Shown here one piece after another: positions 16,048-25,127 of a DNA stretch of 64,000 nucleotides (position 1 is the first letter of the stretch; each line of letters starts with the position of its first letter). Under the pieces are notes generated by a model, which was not told the DNA's origin, searched no databases, and worked only from the letters and a program-made list of their open reading frames with translations. This stretch comes from Streptomyces seoulensis (GTDB lineage Bacteria > Actinomycetota > Actinomycetes > Streptomycetales > Streptomycetaceae). The stretch spans positions 3,633,001 through 3,697,000 of the forward strand of contig NZ_AP025667.1 in the NCBI RefSeq assembly GCF_022846655.1, read 5' to 3'. Both the position numbers and the translations under genes were made by a program.

Positions 16048-17622
16048 TTGACCCATCAGCCCACCGACTCCCCCGCTCAGGCTTCCTCGCTCACCGAGGT
16101 CGAGCCCTACGGTGTCGAGCGCATCCCCGACGAGGAGCGCACCGCGAGCCCGTCCGACCTGTTCCGGGTCGCGTTCGGCGGCGCCAACACCTTCTCCACC
16201 TGTGTGCTCGGGGCGTTCCCGGTCCTGTTCGGGCTCTCCTTCTGGCAGGGCCTCGCGGCGACGGTCCTCGGGGTCCTCGCGGGCGCTCTGATCCTGTGTC
16301 CGATGGCCGTGTTCGGCCCGGTGAACGGCACCAACAACGCGGTGTCCTCCTCGGCGCACCTGGGTGTGCACGGCCGCGTGGTCGGCTCCTTCCTCTCCCT
16401 GCTGACGGCGGTGGCGTTCTTCTCCATCTCGGTGTGGAGCTCGGGCGACGCCCTGGTCGGCGGCGCGCACCGGCTGTTCGGCCTCTCCCGCGGCCCGCTC
16501 TCGTACGTGGTCGCGTACGCGCTGTTCGCCGGGCTGGTGCTCGCGGTGTGCGTGTACGGGTTCCGGTTCATGCTGTTCGTCAACAAGATCGCGGTGACGT
16601 CGGCGACGGCGCTCTTCCTGCTCGGCGCGGTCGCCTTCGCGGGTGACTTCGACCCGTCGTACGCGGGCTCGTTCACGGCCTCGGCGGACGCCGCCACGCA
16701 GGCGATGTTCTGGCCCTCGTTCATCGGGGCGGCGCTGATCGTGCTGTCCAACCCCGTGTCGTTCGGGGCGTTCCTCGGCGACTGGTCGCGGTACATCCCG
16801 GCAAACGCCCCGCGCCGGAGGGTGGTCGGGGCCGCGTTCCTCTCCCAGGTGGCCACGCTGCTGCCGTTCGTCTTCGGTCTGGCCACGGCGAGCATCATCG
16901 CCACCAAGGCCCCGAAGTACGTCGACCCGGCCGCGCCCGACTTCGTGGGCGGACTGCTGGCGATCTCGCCGAGCTGGTTCTTCTTGCCGGTGTGTCTGCT
17001 CGCCCTGATCGGCGGCATGTCCACGGGCACGACCGCGCTCTACGGCACCGGCCTGGACTTCTCCTCGGTCTTCCCCCGGCTGTCGCGGGTGCGGGCGACG
17101 CTGCTGGTCGGCGTGGTGTCGATCGCGTTCATCTTCGTCGGCCGGTTCGCGCTGGACCTGGTCCGGTCGATCTCCACCTTCGCCACGGTGATCATCACCT
17201 GCACCACCCCGTGGATGGTGGTCATGATCCTCGGCTTCTTCACCCGTCGCGGCTGGTACGACCCGGACGCCCTCCAGGTCTTCAACCGCCGCCAGCGAGG
17301 CGGCCGTTACTGGTTCACCCACGGCTGGAACTGGCGCGGGATGACGGCATGGTGGGTGTCGGCGGTGCTCGGCGTCCTCTGCACCGACATCCCCGGCCAG
17401 TTCGTGGGCCCGCTGGGCGACCTGGCGAACGGCGTCGACATCAGTCTGCCGCTGTCGCTGGCCGTGGCGGCGGTGCTGTACCTGTCCCTGCTGTGGCTGT
17501 TCCCGGAGCCTCGGGCGGCCTACGGGCCCGAGGGCGCGCGGTGGGTGCGCACGAAGGAGGCGCCGGTGCCGCCGATCACGGGGGCCGCGGAACACCCCGC
17601 CCTGACCGACGCCCTCCTCTGA
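16048..17622 (+). CDS. NCS1-family nucleobase:cation symporter
   Basis: The 524-aa protein has about twelve hydrophobic segments after a soluble N-terminus (GVERIPDEERTASPSDLFRV) and matches the NCS1 permease layout, including FGGANTFST in helix 1 and NPVSFGAFLGDWSRYIP in the middle. Family members import cytosine, purines, allantoin or hydantoins with a proton or sodium ion. The exact substrate cannot be read from sequence. The TTG start has a weak GGAG about 6 nt upstream. It stands alone, convergent with the membrane-protein gene ending at 17640. Confidence 0.88.
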   Translation: MTHQPTDSPAQASSLTEVEPYGVERIPDEERTASPSDLFRVAFGGANTFSTCVLGAFPVLFGLSFWQGLAATVLGVLAGALILCPMAVFGPVNGTNNAVSSSAHLGVHGRVVGSFLSLLTAVAFFSISVWSSGDALVGGAHRLFGLSRGPLSYVVAYALFAGLVLAVCVYGFRFMLFVNKIAVTSATALFLLGAVAFAGDFDPSYAGSFTASADAATQAMFWPSFIGAALIVLSNPVSFGAFLGDWSRYIPANAPRRRVVGAAFLSQVATLLPFVFGLATASIIATKAPKYVDPAAPDFVGGLLAISPSWFFLPVCLLALIGGMSTGTTALYGTGLDFSSVFPRLSRVRATLLVGVVSIAFIFVGRFALDLVRSISTFATVIITCTTPWMVVMILGFFTRRGWYDPDALQVFNRRQRGGRYWFTHGWNWRGMTAWWVSAVLGVLCTDIPGQFVGPLGDLANGVDISLPLSLAVAAVLYLSLLWLFPEPRAAYGPEGARWVRTKEAPVPPITGAAEHPALTDALL

Positions 17623-17639
17623 CCGGGGCTCGCGCCACC

Positions 17640-18548
17640 TCAGTCGGGCTTGCTCAGCAGCCGGGTCACCTCCTCCCCCGTCTCCGGGGTGAGGCGGCCC
17701 TCGCACTCCAGGCCCAGCGCCTGGGCCAGGTCCTTGCCGTGGAGGTCGACCAGGGCTTCCGCCAGCTCCGCGAAGGACTCCGCCGCCGTGCGGCCCCGTA
17801 CCACCCCGGTCGCCGCCGTGACCACGCCGACCAGTGCGGCGGGCCACCACCACACGGCCAGCAGGAGGTAGGCCGCACCCCAGGCCGCAAGGCGGGCGGC
17901 GGCGCTCAACGCTGCGCGGGCGGTGCCCAGTTCGGCGCGGGTGCTGTCGGGGGCGAGCAGCCACAGGTGGGGCCAGGCGACGGTGAGGTCCACCCGGTAC
18001 GCCCGCCACACGCGCCGGTCCGGGGCGGTGACCCGGTCTCCGGTCCAGCAGGGGTGGTGTGGCGCGGCCAGGCCGATCTCGTTGCGGCGGGCGTAGCGGG
18101 CCTCCGCCTCGTCCGCCAGGGCCTCGGCGTCGGCCGCACCGCCCAGCCTGGCCCGGCCGGCCGCGACCAGCGCCGTGCGGTAGGCGTGGTCGGCGGCCCG
18201 CCACCGGCGCAGCCGGCGCGCCGTGAGCCACCGGGTCACCGGACCGCGCGGCCCCGCCAGCCAGACCCGCTCGACCAGCGCGCCCAGCGCCTGCGCGCCG
18301 GTGCCCGTCAGCGCGGCCCCGGCCAGCACACCGACCGCCACCACCGCGAGCACACCCGCACTGTGCGCCCCCGGCGCGGCGGCGAGAGCGTCCAGGCGTT
18401 CCCGCAGCCGCCCGGTGTCCCGCCAGTGCCGCTGGCCCAGGGTGACCGCGGTGGCCAGCGCGACGAGGTACACCAGGCCGGGGATCGCCAGCAGGGCCAG
18501 CCAGCGTTCCGCCAGTTTGCCGCCGAGCGCGTTGAGGAACGCGGTCAC
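17640..18548 (-). CDS. Membrane protein of unknown function
   Basis: The 302-aa protein has two N-terminal membrane segments (LALLAIPGLVYLVALATAV and GVLAVVAVGVLAGAAL), a soluble middle rich in Arg/Ala helices, and a second membrane pair (about residues 210-250, AAYLLLAVWWWPAALVGVV). No known domain is recognised. The GTG start overlaps the TGA of the upstream gene by 4 bp, so the two are translationally coupled. The pair is divergent from the CHAT-TPR gene at 19107, separated by 142 bp, and may belong functionally with it (inference). Confidence 0.8.
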   Translation of the reverse strand: MTAFLNALGGKLAERWLALLAIPGLVYLVALATAVTLGQRHWRDTGRLRERLDALAAAPGAHSAGVLAVVAVGVLAGAALTGTGAQALGALVERVWLAGPRGPVTRWLTARRLRRWRAADHAYRTALVAAGRARLGGAADAEALADEAEARYARRNEIGLAAPHHPCWTGDRVTAPDRRVWRAYRVDLTVAWPHLWLLAPDSTRAELGTARAALSAAARLAAWGAAYLLLAVWWWPAALVGVVTAATGVVRGRTAAESFAELAEALVDLHGKDLAQALGLECEGRLTPETGEEVTRLLSKPD

Positions 18549-18964
18549 GGGCGCAGCCCGATCTCCCGCAGCGGCCGCCCGAAGATCCGGCACTCCGGAG
18601 CGGGGCCGCCCTCCGGCGCGGGTGCCTCGACCCGGGCGCAGCATCCGCCCGGGCAGACCAGTACGCGCAGCAGCGGGTGCCCGGCGCCGGGGAACCTCTG
18701 GTAGACGGGTGGGGCGTCCGTCCGGTACGAGCCGAGGCCCGCGGTGAACCCGGCGGCCAGCAGCAGGTCCTCCAACTCGTCGAAGTCGTCCTCCAGTTCA
18801 TCCGGTGACCGTCCACCCCGCACCTCTGCGGTGATGTGCTCGATCAGCAGGCGTCCCTCGGGGCCGAGTTCCGGCGCGTGCGCGGTCGCGGCGAGCCGGT
18901 GGCAGAGCGACGCGAGCCGCTCATGGCGCGGCCCGCCGCTCCCGTCGTCGTCGAGCCCGCTCAT
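18545..18964 (-). CDS. Small Cys-motif protein of unknown function, coupled to the membrane protein
   Basis: The 139-aa protein is acidic in its first half (DELEDDFDELEDLLLAAGF). Its second half has a cysteine cluster VCPGGCCARV followed by a further Cys in PECRIFG, a possible metal site. No named family is recognised. The ATG follows GGGAGGT by 7 nt, a strong site. Its stop overlaps the next gene's GTG. The divergent promoter region 18965-19106 is shared with the CHAT-TPR gene. Confidence 0.82.
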   Translation of the reverse strand: MSGLDDDGSGGPRHERLASLCHRLAATAHAPELGPEGRLLIEHITAEVRGGRSPDELEDDFDELEDLLLAAGFTAGLGSYRTDAPPVYQRFPGAGHPLLRVLVCPGGCCARVEAPAPEGGPAPECRIFGRPLREIGLRP

Positions 18965-19106
18965 CGCCGTACCTCCCTGGACCAGCCGACCGGCGACTCA
19001 GCATAACGAGGGTGCCCGAGGGACCACTTGGGTAAAATCGGGCCGGGGGACTCACGCGGCGCACGCCACGTACGAGAGCCCGCGGCGACACACACGGGGG
19101 CCGGTC

Positions 19107-22100
19107 ATGTCGGACGCGCACGAGGCCGCCGATGCCGCTCTCCGCCAAGTCGGCGCTCTGATCAACGAGTTCGACCGCACCGGTGACCGACGTCCGCTGG
19201 ACCGCGCGGTCGGGATCTCCCGGGACGCCCTGCGCGTGGCACCACCGGACGGCCGCGTGCACACCGCCTGCGTGGCCGGGCTGCGCACCACCCTCGTGAT
19301 GCGCTGGCTGGCGTTCCGCGACCGGCGCGACCTCGACGAGTCGATCACCCAGGGGCAGTTCCTCGCGGCCGGCCCGACCCCGGACGAGCAGGATCTCCGC
19401 CTCCTGGGCCGCATGCTGGCCGACCGCTACGACCTCACCCGCGATCCGGCCGACCTGGAGGCGGGGATCACCGCGTTACGGCGTGCCGCCGAGCTGCCGC
19501 CCATGCGGGGCTGGGACAACCGGCCTTCCCTCCTCGACACCCTCGGCGGTCTGCTGGGCGAGCGCGGCGAGGCGACGGGCAGCGACACCGATCTCGCCGA
19601 GGCGGAGCGGCTGCGCCGGGTGGCCCTGACGCTGCTGCCCGGGAACTCCCCGGAGCTGCCGACCGTACGCAACAACCTGGCCGCAGCCCTCCGCCACACC
19701 GCCAGGGTCCACCGGGACCCCGCCCGCGCGCGAGAGGCCGTCTACCTGCTCCGCGCGGCCCTCTCCGGCACCCCGCACGACTCACCGCGCCGCCCGCACG
19801 CCCTGCTCAACCTGGCCTTGGCATGCCAGACGGCGGCCGAACTCACCTCGGCCGCCGCCGACATCGAGAGCATGGTCGCCGCCTACCGCGCGGCCCTCGC
19901 CGGGACCCCGAGGGGCCACCCCCTGCGGGTGCGCACCCTCAACGGGCTGGGGGTGGCCCTCCGGCTGGCGGCCGAGCACACCGAGAGCACCGAGCCGCTG
20001 CGCGAATCCGTGGCCCTGCTGAGCGAGGCCGTACGGGAGACCCCCGAGGGCAGCCGGCCGCGTCCGCACCGGCTGAACAGCCTCGGAAACGCCCTGCACC
20101 GGCTCGGCGAACGCACCGGTGACGCGGGGCTGCTGGACGAGTCCGTACGCGTCCTGCGCGCCGCCCTCGCCGAGCCCTCGCCGCAGGAGGAGGGCCACTT
20201 CGACCGGGTGGCGAACCTCTCCCTGGCCCTGCGCGAGCGCTACCACCAGACGGGCGACCTGGAGACGCTGCGCGAGGCCGCCCGCCTGGCCCGGCTGGCG
20301 CTGAGCACCCCCCGCACAGGGAGCGACTCCGACACCCAGCTCTCCAACCTGGGAGTCATCCTGCAGACCTGGTACGAGCGGACAGGGGAAGCGGGCGCCG
20401 CCTCCGAGGCCGTGGACGCGGCCCGCCGGGTGCTCGCCCGGACCCCACCGGGCGGCGTGGAGCGGGCCAAGCGGCTGAACCACCTCGGCAACGCCCTGTT
20501 CCAGCGGTACGAGTCCGGCGGCGCACCGGCCGACCTGGAGGAGTCCGTCGCCATGCTGACCGAGGCCGTGGAGCGGACGGCGTACGGCGCCCCGGAGCAC
20601 GCCGACTATCTGCACAACCTGGGCCTGGCCAGGCTCACCGGCGCCCGCGCGGCCGAGGACCCGGTGCTGCTGAACGAGGCGGTGACCACGCTCGGCCGGG
20701 CCGTGTGGGCGTCGGCCCCCGGTGCGTCGCACACCGCCGGCCGTCTCCAGTCCTACACGTCGGCGCTGCGCACCCTGCATCTGGTGACCGAGGACCCGGC
20801 CGTGCTGCTCGCGGCGGAGGACGCCTACCGGCAGGTCGCCCGGATCACGGCTCTGCCCGCCGCGCAGCGCGTCCGGGCCGCGTACTCCTGGGGCATCGCC
20901 GCGGCGGACGCGGGCCGCTGGGAGCAGGCGCTCGAAGGATTCGAGGTCGCCCTCGCCCTGCTGCCGTTCAGCATCACCAGACGGCTGACCCGCGGCGACC
21001 AGGAGCACGGGCTGACCAGTGTGCAGGGGCTCGCCGCCGACGCCGCGGCGTGCGCGGTGCAGTTGGGCCGCCTGGACCACGCGGTGCTGCTGCTGGAGCA
21101 GGGGCGCGGGGTGCTGCTGGGCCAGACCATCGCGGCGCGCGCCGAACTGGAGCGGCTGCGGGCCGCGCACCCGGAGGCGGCCGGGCGTTTCGCGGAGCTG
21201 CGCGACCTCATCGACGCGCTGGACGCCGGGACGGCGGAGGAGGAGAACAAGGAGCACGGGGAGAGCGGGGCGAGCAGAGAGAGCGGGGAGAGCGGGGAGA
21301 ACACCGACGAGCGGCACGCGCTCGCGGCCCGGTGGGAACGGACGGTCGCCGAGATCCGCGCGCTGCCGGGCTTCGGCGGCTTCCTGGGCGGGCCGACGAC
21401 CGCCGAGGTGCGGGCGTGTGCCGGACGCGGGCCGGTGGTCGTGGCGTACGCGAGCCCGTACCGCAGCGACGCGCTGGTCCTGCTGCCGGACCGGGTGCTC
21501 CTGGTCCCCCTGCCGGGCGCCGGTCCCGCGGCCGTCGAGGCGCAGGTGCGGAGGCTCGACGGCGCGCTCGCCGGTGCGGCCGTGCCGGACGCGGAGCGGG
21601 CCGCCCAGGAGGCGGTCGCGGGGGTGCTCGCCTGGACGTGGGACCACGTCACCGGACCGGTCCTCGGCGCGCTGGGGGTGTCCGCTCCGCCGCCGGACGG
21701 TGCCTGGCCGAGGGTGTGGTGGTCGCCGGGCGGCCCGCTCGCCGCGCTGCCGTTGCACGCGGCCGGCCACCACGGCGACGGCTCCCGTACGGTGCTGGAT
21801 CTCGCGGTCTCCTCCTACACGCCGACCGTCCGCGCCCTGGCCTACGCGCGCGCCCGCGCGGCGGGCCCCCCGCCTGCCGGGCGCCTCCTGGCGGTGGTCG
21901 TGCCCGACGCCCCCGGTGCCCGCAGGCTCGGCGGGGTGCGCCGGGAGGTGCGGGAGCTGAGCGCGCTGCTGCCGACCGAGGTGGTCGCGGGCCCGCAGGC
22001 CACGTTCGCCGGGGTGATGGCGGCACTGCCCGCCCACCCGTACGTGCACTTCGCCTGCCACGGGGTCAGCGAGCCGGACGACCCCTCCCGCGCGCGGCTG

Positions 22101-22487
22101 CTGGTGCACGACCACCAGGAGCAGCCGCTGACGGTACGTCACATCTCGCGTCTGGAGCTGCCGGACGCCCGGCTCGCCGTGCTGTCGGCGTGCGAGACCG
22201 CGCGGGGTTCGGAGCGGCTGGCCGACGAGTCCATCCACATCACCTCGGCCTTCCAGATCGCCGGATACCCGCACGCGATCGGCACCCTCTGGCCGGTGCA
22301 CGACGCGGTGGCGGTCCGTGTGACCCGGAGCCTGTACCGGCGTCTGCGCGGCGAACACGGCGCCGAGAGCGAGGGGTTGGACGCCGGCCGGGCGGCCCTC
22401 GCGCTGCACCACGCCGTCCGGGAGTGCCGGACGGCCTTCCCCGGCAGCCCCAGCCTGTGGGCCGCCCATGTGCACTCCGGGGCGTGA
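19107..22487 (+). CDS. TPR-CHAT protein (caspase-like peptidase fold)
   Basis: The 1126-aa protein begins with about 650 residues of helical tetratricopeptide-like repeats (recurring LN.LG.AL..R patterns). A charged Glu/Ser/Gly linker follows (about 712-735), then a C-terminal CHAT domain. The caspase-type dyad appears intact: His985 in VHFACHG and Cys1029 in LSACETA. CHAT-TPR proteins are caspase/separase relatives, and several prokaryotic ones are implicated in conflict or regulated proteolysis. Target and activator are unknown here. A GGGGG-containing weak site precedes the ATG at 19107. A TPR partner gene follows after 38 bp. Confidence 0.9.
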   Translation: MSDAHEAADAALRQVGALINEFDRTGDRRPLDRAVGISRDALRVAPPDGRVHTACVAGLRTTLVMRWLAFRDRRDLDESITQGQFLAAGPTPDEQDLRLLGRMLADRYDLTRDPADLEAGITALRRAAELPPMRGWDNRPSLLDTLGGLLGERGEATGSDTDLAEAERLRRVALTLLPGNSPELPTVRNNLAAALRHTARVHRDPARAREAVYLLRAALSGTPHDSPRRPHALLNLALACQTAAELTSAAADIESMVAAYRAALAGTPRGHPLRVRTLNGLGVALRLAAEHTESTEPLRESVALLSEAVRETPEGSRPRPHRLNSLGNALHRLGERTGDAGLLDESVRVLRAALAEPSPQEEGHFDRVANLSLALRERYHQTGDLETLREAARLARLALSTPRTGSDSDTQLSNLGVILQTWYERTGEAGAASEAVDAARRVLARTPPGGVERAKRLNHLGNALFQRYESGGAPADLEESVAMLTEAVERTAYGAPEHADYLHNLGLARLTGARAAEDPVLLNEAVTTLGRAVWASAPGASHTAGRLQSYTSALRTLHLVTEDPAVLLAAEDAYRQVARITALPAAQRVRAAYSWGIAAADAGRWEQALEGFEVALALLPFSITRRLTRGDQEHGLTSVQGLAADAAACAVQLGRLDHAVLLLEQGRGVLLGQTIAARAELERLRAAHPEAAGRFAELRDLIDALDAGTAEEENKEHGESGASRESGESGENTDERHALAARWERTVAEIRALPGFGGFLGGPTTAEVRACAGRGPVVVAYASPYRSDALVLLPDRVLLVPLPGAGPAAVEAQVRRLDGALAGAAVPDAERAAQEAVAGVLAWTWDHVTGPVLGALGVSAPPPDGAWPRVWWSPGGPLAALPLHAAGHHGDGSRTVLDLAVSSYTPTVRALAYARARAAGPPPAGRLLAVVVPDAPGARRLGGVRREVRELSALLPTEVVAGPQATFAGVMAALPAHPYVHFACHGVSEPDDPSRARLLVHDHQEQPLTVRHISRLELPDARLAVLSACETARGSERLADESIHITSAFQIAGYPHAIGTLWPVHDAVAVRVTRSLYRRLRGEHGAESEGLDAGRAALALHHAVRECRTAFPGSPSLWAAHVHSGA

Positions 22488-22525
22488 AGCCGCGGAACCG
22501 GACGAGGAAAGGAGGGGGTCGGGAC

Positions 22526-23671
22526 ATGGCCCTCGGATGGCGCAGGAAGCGCGAGGACGACGAGAAGCGGGACGCCCCCGAACCCGGACCGCCCGCGGCA
22601 GCCGACCTGGTCGTCACGCTCATCAACGACGACGGCAGCGAGCAGGAGATCACCCGGGTCGGTCTGCCCCCGCACGAGTTCTACGGCATGCGCGCCAACG
22701 CCGCCCACCAGCGGCTCGGCCCGGAACACCCGGACACCCTGCTGGCGTTCCGCGACTACGCCCGCGCGCTGACGCGTATGGAGGGCCGCCAGGAGGAGGC
22801 GCGTGAGCGGCTGTGGGACCTGGTGCGCACCCAGTCCCTCACCATCGGCTACGTCCACGAGGACACCCTGACGACCGCCGCCGACCTGGCCGGCCTGATG
22901 CATGCCACGGGCGAGCTGGGCAAGTCCGAGGAGGTGTGGCGCAGCGTGTGGACCAGCCGCGCCGAACTCCTCGGCCCGGACCACCCGCACACCCTGGACA
23001 GCGCGTCGTCGCTGGCCTCGGTGCTGGAGGACCTGCGCCGGGAACCGGAGGCGGCCGCACTGCGCCGGGACGTGCTGGAACGCCGGAAACGGCTGCTGGG
23101 CCCGGACGACCCGGCGGTCCTCTCCGACACCGGCAGCCACGCGGCCGCGCTGGTCAAGGCGGGGCACTGGGCCGAGGCGGAACGCGAACTGCGCTCGCTG
23201 GTGGCCCGGTTGGAGCGACGGAACCTCCAGGACGACGACATCGGCCTGGCCGCCCGCGCCAACCTGGGGGCCGCGCTGTGCCGCCTGGACCGGCTGGACG
23301 AGGCGGAGGCGGTGATGCGTTCCGTGCTCACCGCCCAGCAGCGCGCCAAGGGCCCGGACCACGGCGACACCCTCTCCACCCGCAACAACCTCGCCGCCGT
23401 CCTGCACGCCCGCGAACGCTATGCGGAGTCGGCGCACATCCTGCGCGAGGTCCTGTCCCTGGTGTCCCGCCGCAAGGGCGACAGCCACCCCGACACCGTG
23501 CACGCCCGCGACAACCTGGCCAACGTCCTCATCGACAACGGCGACCACCGGGAGGCGAGCACCCTCCTCACCCGCTGCCACGCCGACTACACCCGGGTCT
23601 TCGGCCCCCACCATCCCCTGACCCGCACGGCGGCGGAACGACTGGCCTGGCTGCGGGACAACTCGTCCTGA
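22526..23671 (+). CDS. Tetratricopeptide (kinesin-light-chain-like) repeat protein
   Basis: The 381-aa protein has a basic/acidic N-terminus (MALGWRRKREDDEKR) and then at least five TPR units of the kinesin-light-chain type, with repeated LGP(D/E)HPDTL and NNLAAVL motifs. No enzymatic domain is evident, so it is probably a scaffold. The start is firm: AAAGGAGGGGG lies about 8 nt before ATG. It sits 38 bp after the CHAT-TPR gene in the same direction and probably serves as its partner or adaptor. Confidence 0.88.
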   Translation: MALGWRRKREDDEKRDAPEPGPPAAADLVVTLINDDGSEQEITRVGLPPHEFYGMRANAAHQRLGPEHPDTLLAFRDYARALTRMEGRQEEARERLWDLVRTQSLTIGYVHEDTLTTAADLAGLMHATGELGKSEEVWRSVWTSRAELLGPDHPHTLDSASSLASVLEDLRREPEAAALRRDVLERRKRLLGPDDPAVLSDTGSHAAALVKAGHWAEAERELRSLVARLERRNLQDDDIGLAARANLGAALCRLDRLDEAEAVMRSVLTAQQRAKGPDHGDTLSTRNNLAAVLHARERYAESAHILREVLSLVSRRKGDSHPDTVHARDNLANVLIDNGDHREASTLLTRCHADYTRVFGPHHPLTRTAAERLAWLRDNSS

Positions 23672-23682
23672 CAGCAGCCACC

Positions 23683-23711
23683 TTGAGTGCCCCGGACCCC
23701 CCTGCTAGCTT
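23683..23711 (+). promoter_or_regulatory. Sigma-70-like promoter before the MFS remnant
   Basis: TTGAGT (23683-23688) and TAGCTT (23706-23711) are separated by 17 bp, a good match to the housekeeping consensus. It lies just after the TPR gene stop and 39 bp before the ATG of the truncated MFS gene. It may now drive the downstream lactate monooxygenase gene. Confidence 0.5.
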
Positions 23712-23750
23712 GACCCGACCTTCCCGCCCACCACCCCCCGGACCACCCAC

Positions 23751-23876
23751 ATGCCCCCAGCCGACCGTCTCGGCCTGCTCCGCGAGCCCGACTTCCGCCG
23801 ACTCTTCGCCGCGACCGCGCTGGGGCAGCTCGGGGACCGGGTCGTCTACCGGTCTCCGGCCCCGCCCACCCCCTGA
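23751..23876 (+). pseudogene. N-terminal remnant of an MFS transporter
   Basis: The frame encodes 41 residues, with LLREPDFRRLFAATALGQLGDRVV typical of the first transmembrane region of Streptomyces MFS exporters (shown here as a known pattern, core PDFRRLFAATALGQLGDR). Then it runs into YRSPAPPTP and a stop. The rest of the roughly 400-residue transporter is absent, which indicates a deletion that joined the fifth to tenth codons after GDRVV to unrelated sequence. A promoter-like element precedes it. The lactate monooxygenase gene starts 48 bp beyond the stop. Confidence 0.7.
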
Positions 23877-23923
23877 GGCAGACTGAGCTGGGCATGACAC
23901 CCCGGACGAGAGGGAGCGGTGGC

Positions 23924-25093
23924 ATGGGCGCTCGGTGGGCCGATTTCCAGTACGAGATCTATCTGAACGGGATGAACGGGACGGTGCCCCGGCTGCCGAC
24001 CGATCTGACGCGGCTGGCGGAACTGGCGGAGCACCGGCTCGGGCCGGGCCCGGTCGGGTACGTCGCGGGGAGCGCCGGGGACGGGAGCACCGAGCGGGCC
24101 AACCGGGCCGCGCTGGAGCGGCGCCGGATCGTGCCGCGCATGCTGCGGGACGTACGGGAGCGGGATCTTTCCGTACGGGTGCTGGGCCGTACGCTGCCCG
24201 CGCCGCTGGCCCTCGCCCCCGTCGGGGTGCTGTCGATCATGCATCCGGACGCGGAGTGCGGGGCCGCTCGGGCCGCCGCAGCGCAGGGGGTGCCGTACAT
24301 CCTGTCGTCGGCATCGAGCACGCCGATGGAGACGGTCGCGGAGGCGATGGGGGACGCCGAGCGGTGGTTCCAGTTGTACTGGGGCAGCGACCGCGAGGTG
24401 ACCCGGAGCTTCCTGGGGCGGGCGAAGGCGTCCGGCTTCTCGGTGCTGGTCGTCACGCTGGACACCCCGCTGCTGTCCTGGCGCCCGCGCGACCTGGACC
24501 GGGCGTATCTGCCCTTCCTGCACGGGGTGGGCACCGCCAACTACTTCACCGACCCCGCCTTCCGCGCAGGGCTGGCCAAGCCGGTGGAGGAGGACCCGAA
24601 CGCGGCCGTCCTGCACTTCCTCGGCCTGTTCGGGGACGCCGGGCACACCTGGCCGGACCTGGCGTTCCTGCGCGAGCACTGGGACGGCCCCATCGTCCTC
24701 AAGGGCATCCTGCACCCGGACGACGCCCGCGAGGCCGCCGATGCCGGGATGGACGGGGTGGTGGTGTCCAACCACGGCGGCCGCCAGGTCGCCGGTTCCG
24801 TCGCCGCCGCCGACGCGCTGCCGAAGGTCGTGGACGCGGTCGGCGACCGACTCACCGTGCTGTTCGACAGCGGTATCCGCACCGGCGACGACATCGCCAA
24901 GACCCTGGCCCTGGGCGCCCGCGCGGTACTGCTCGGCCGCCCCTACGTGTACGGCCTGGGCCTGGACGGCCAGGCGGGCGTCGAACACGTCATCCGCAGC
25001 GTCCTGGCCGAACTGGACCTGACCCTCGCCCTCTCGGGCCACGCCTCCCCCGCCACCCTGGACCCGGGCGTCCTGACGGACGGACCGGACTAG
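23924..25093 (+). CDS. Lactate 2-monooxygenase / FMN-dependent alpha-hydroxy acid oxidase
   Basis: The 389-aa protein starts MGARWADFQYEIYLNGM, a beginning characteristic of lactate 2-monooxygenase-type proteins. It has the family FMN fold: early PLALAPVGVLSIMHPDAE, VLKGILHPDDA with the FMN-contacting Lys, and the active-site motif VVSNHGGRQ with the proton-abstracting His at residue 284. FDSGIRTGDD and LGRPYVYGL complete the phosphate site. Known enzymes oxidise L-lactate, giving acetate and CO2 or pyruvate and peroxide; which applies is not deducible. AGGGAG lies 7 nt before the ATG at 23924, favouring it over the ATG at 23894. Confidence 0.92.
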   Translation: MGARWADFQYEIYLNGMNGTVPRLPTDLTRLAELAEHRLGPGPVGYVAGSAGDGSTERANRAALERRRIVPRMLRDVRERDLSVRVLGRTLPAPLALAPVGVLSIMHPDAECGAARAAAAQGVPYILSSASSTPMETVAEAMGDAERWFQLYWGSDREVTRSFLGRAKASGFSVLVVTLDTPLLSWRPRDLDRAYLPFLHGVGTANYFTDPAFRAGLAKPVEEDPNAAVLHFLGLFGDAGHTWPDLAFLREHWDGPIVLKGILHPDDAREAADAGMDGVVVSNHGGRQVAGSVAAADALPKVVDAVGDRLTVLFDSGIRTGDDIAKTLALGARAVLLGRPYVYGLGLDGQAGVEHVIRSVLAELDLTLALSGHASPATLDPGVLTDGPD

Positions 25094-25127
25094 GGCCTGT
25101 TCCGGCCTGTTTCGCAACAGGCCCTAG
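25090..25127. terminator. Bidirectional terminator containing both neighbouring stop codons
   Basis: CTAGGGCCTGTT (25090-25101) pairs perfectly with AACAGGCCCTAG (25116-25127). The rightward gene's TAG (25091-25093) and the leftward gene's stop (complement 25124-25126) both lie within the stem. Confidence 0.85.

Noticed and set aside
20705..22525. Long extension of the TPR gene's frame upstream of 22526
   Set aside because: It overlaps the CHAT-TPR gene in another frame and has low-complexity Gly/Arg content. A strong AAAGGAGG site marks the real start at 22526.
23751..23876. Functional small membrane peptide gene
   Set aside because: The sequence matches the start of a full-length MFS transporter and then loses similarity, so a truncated remnant is the simpler reading.
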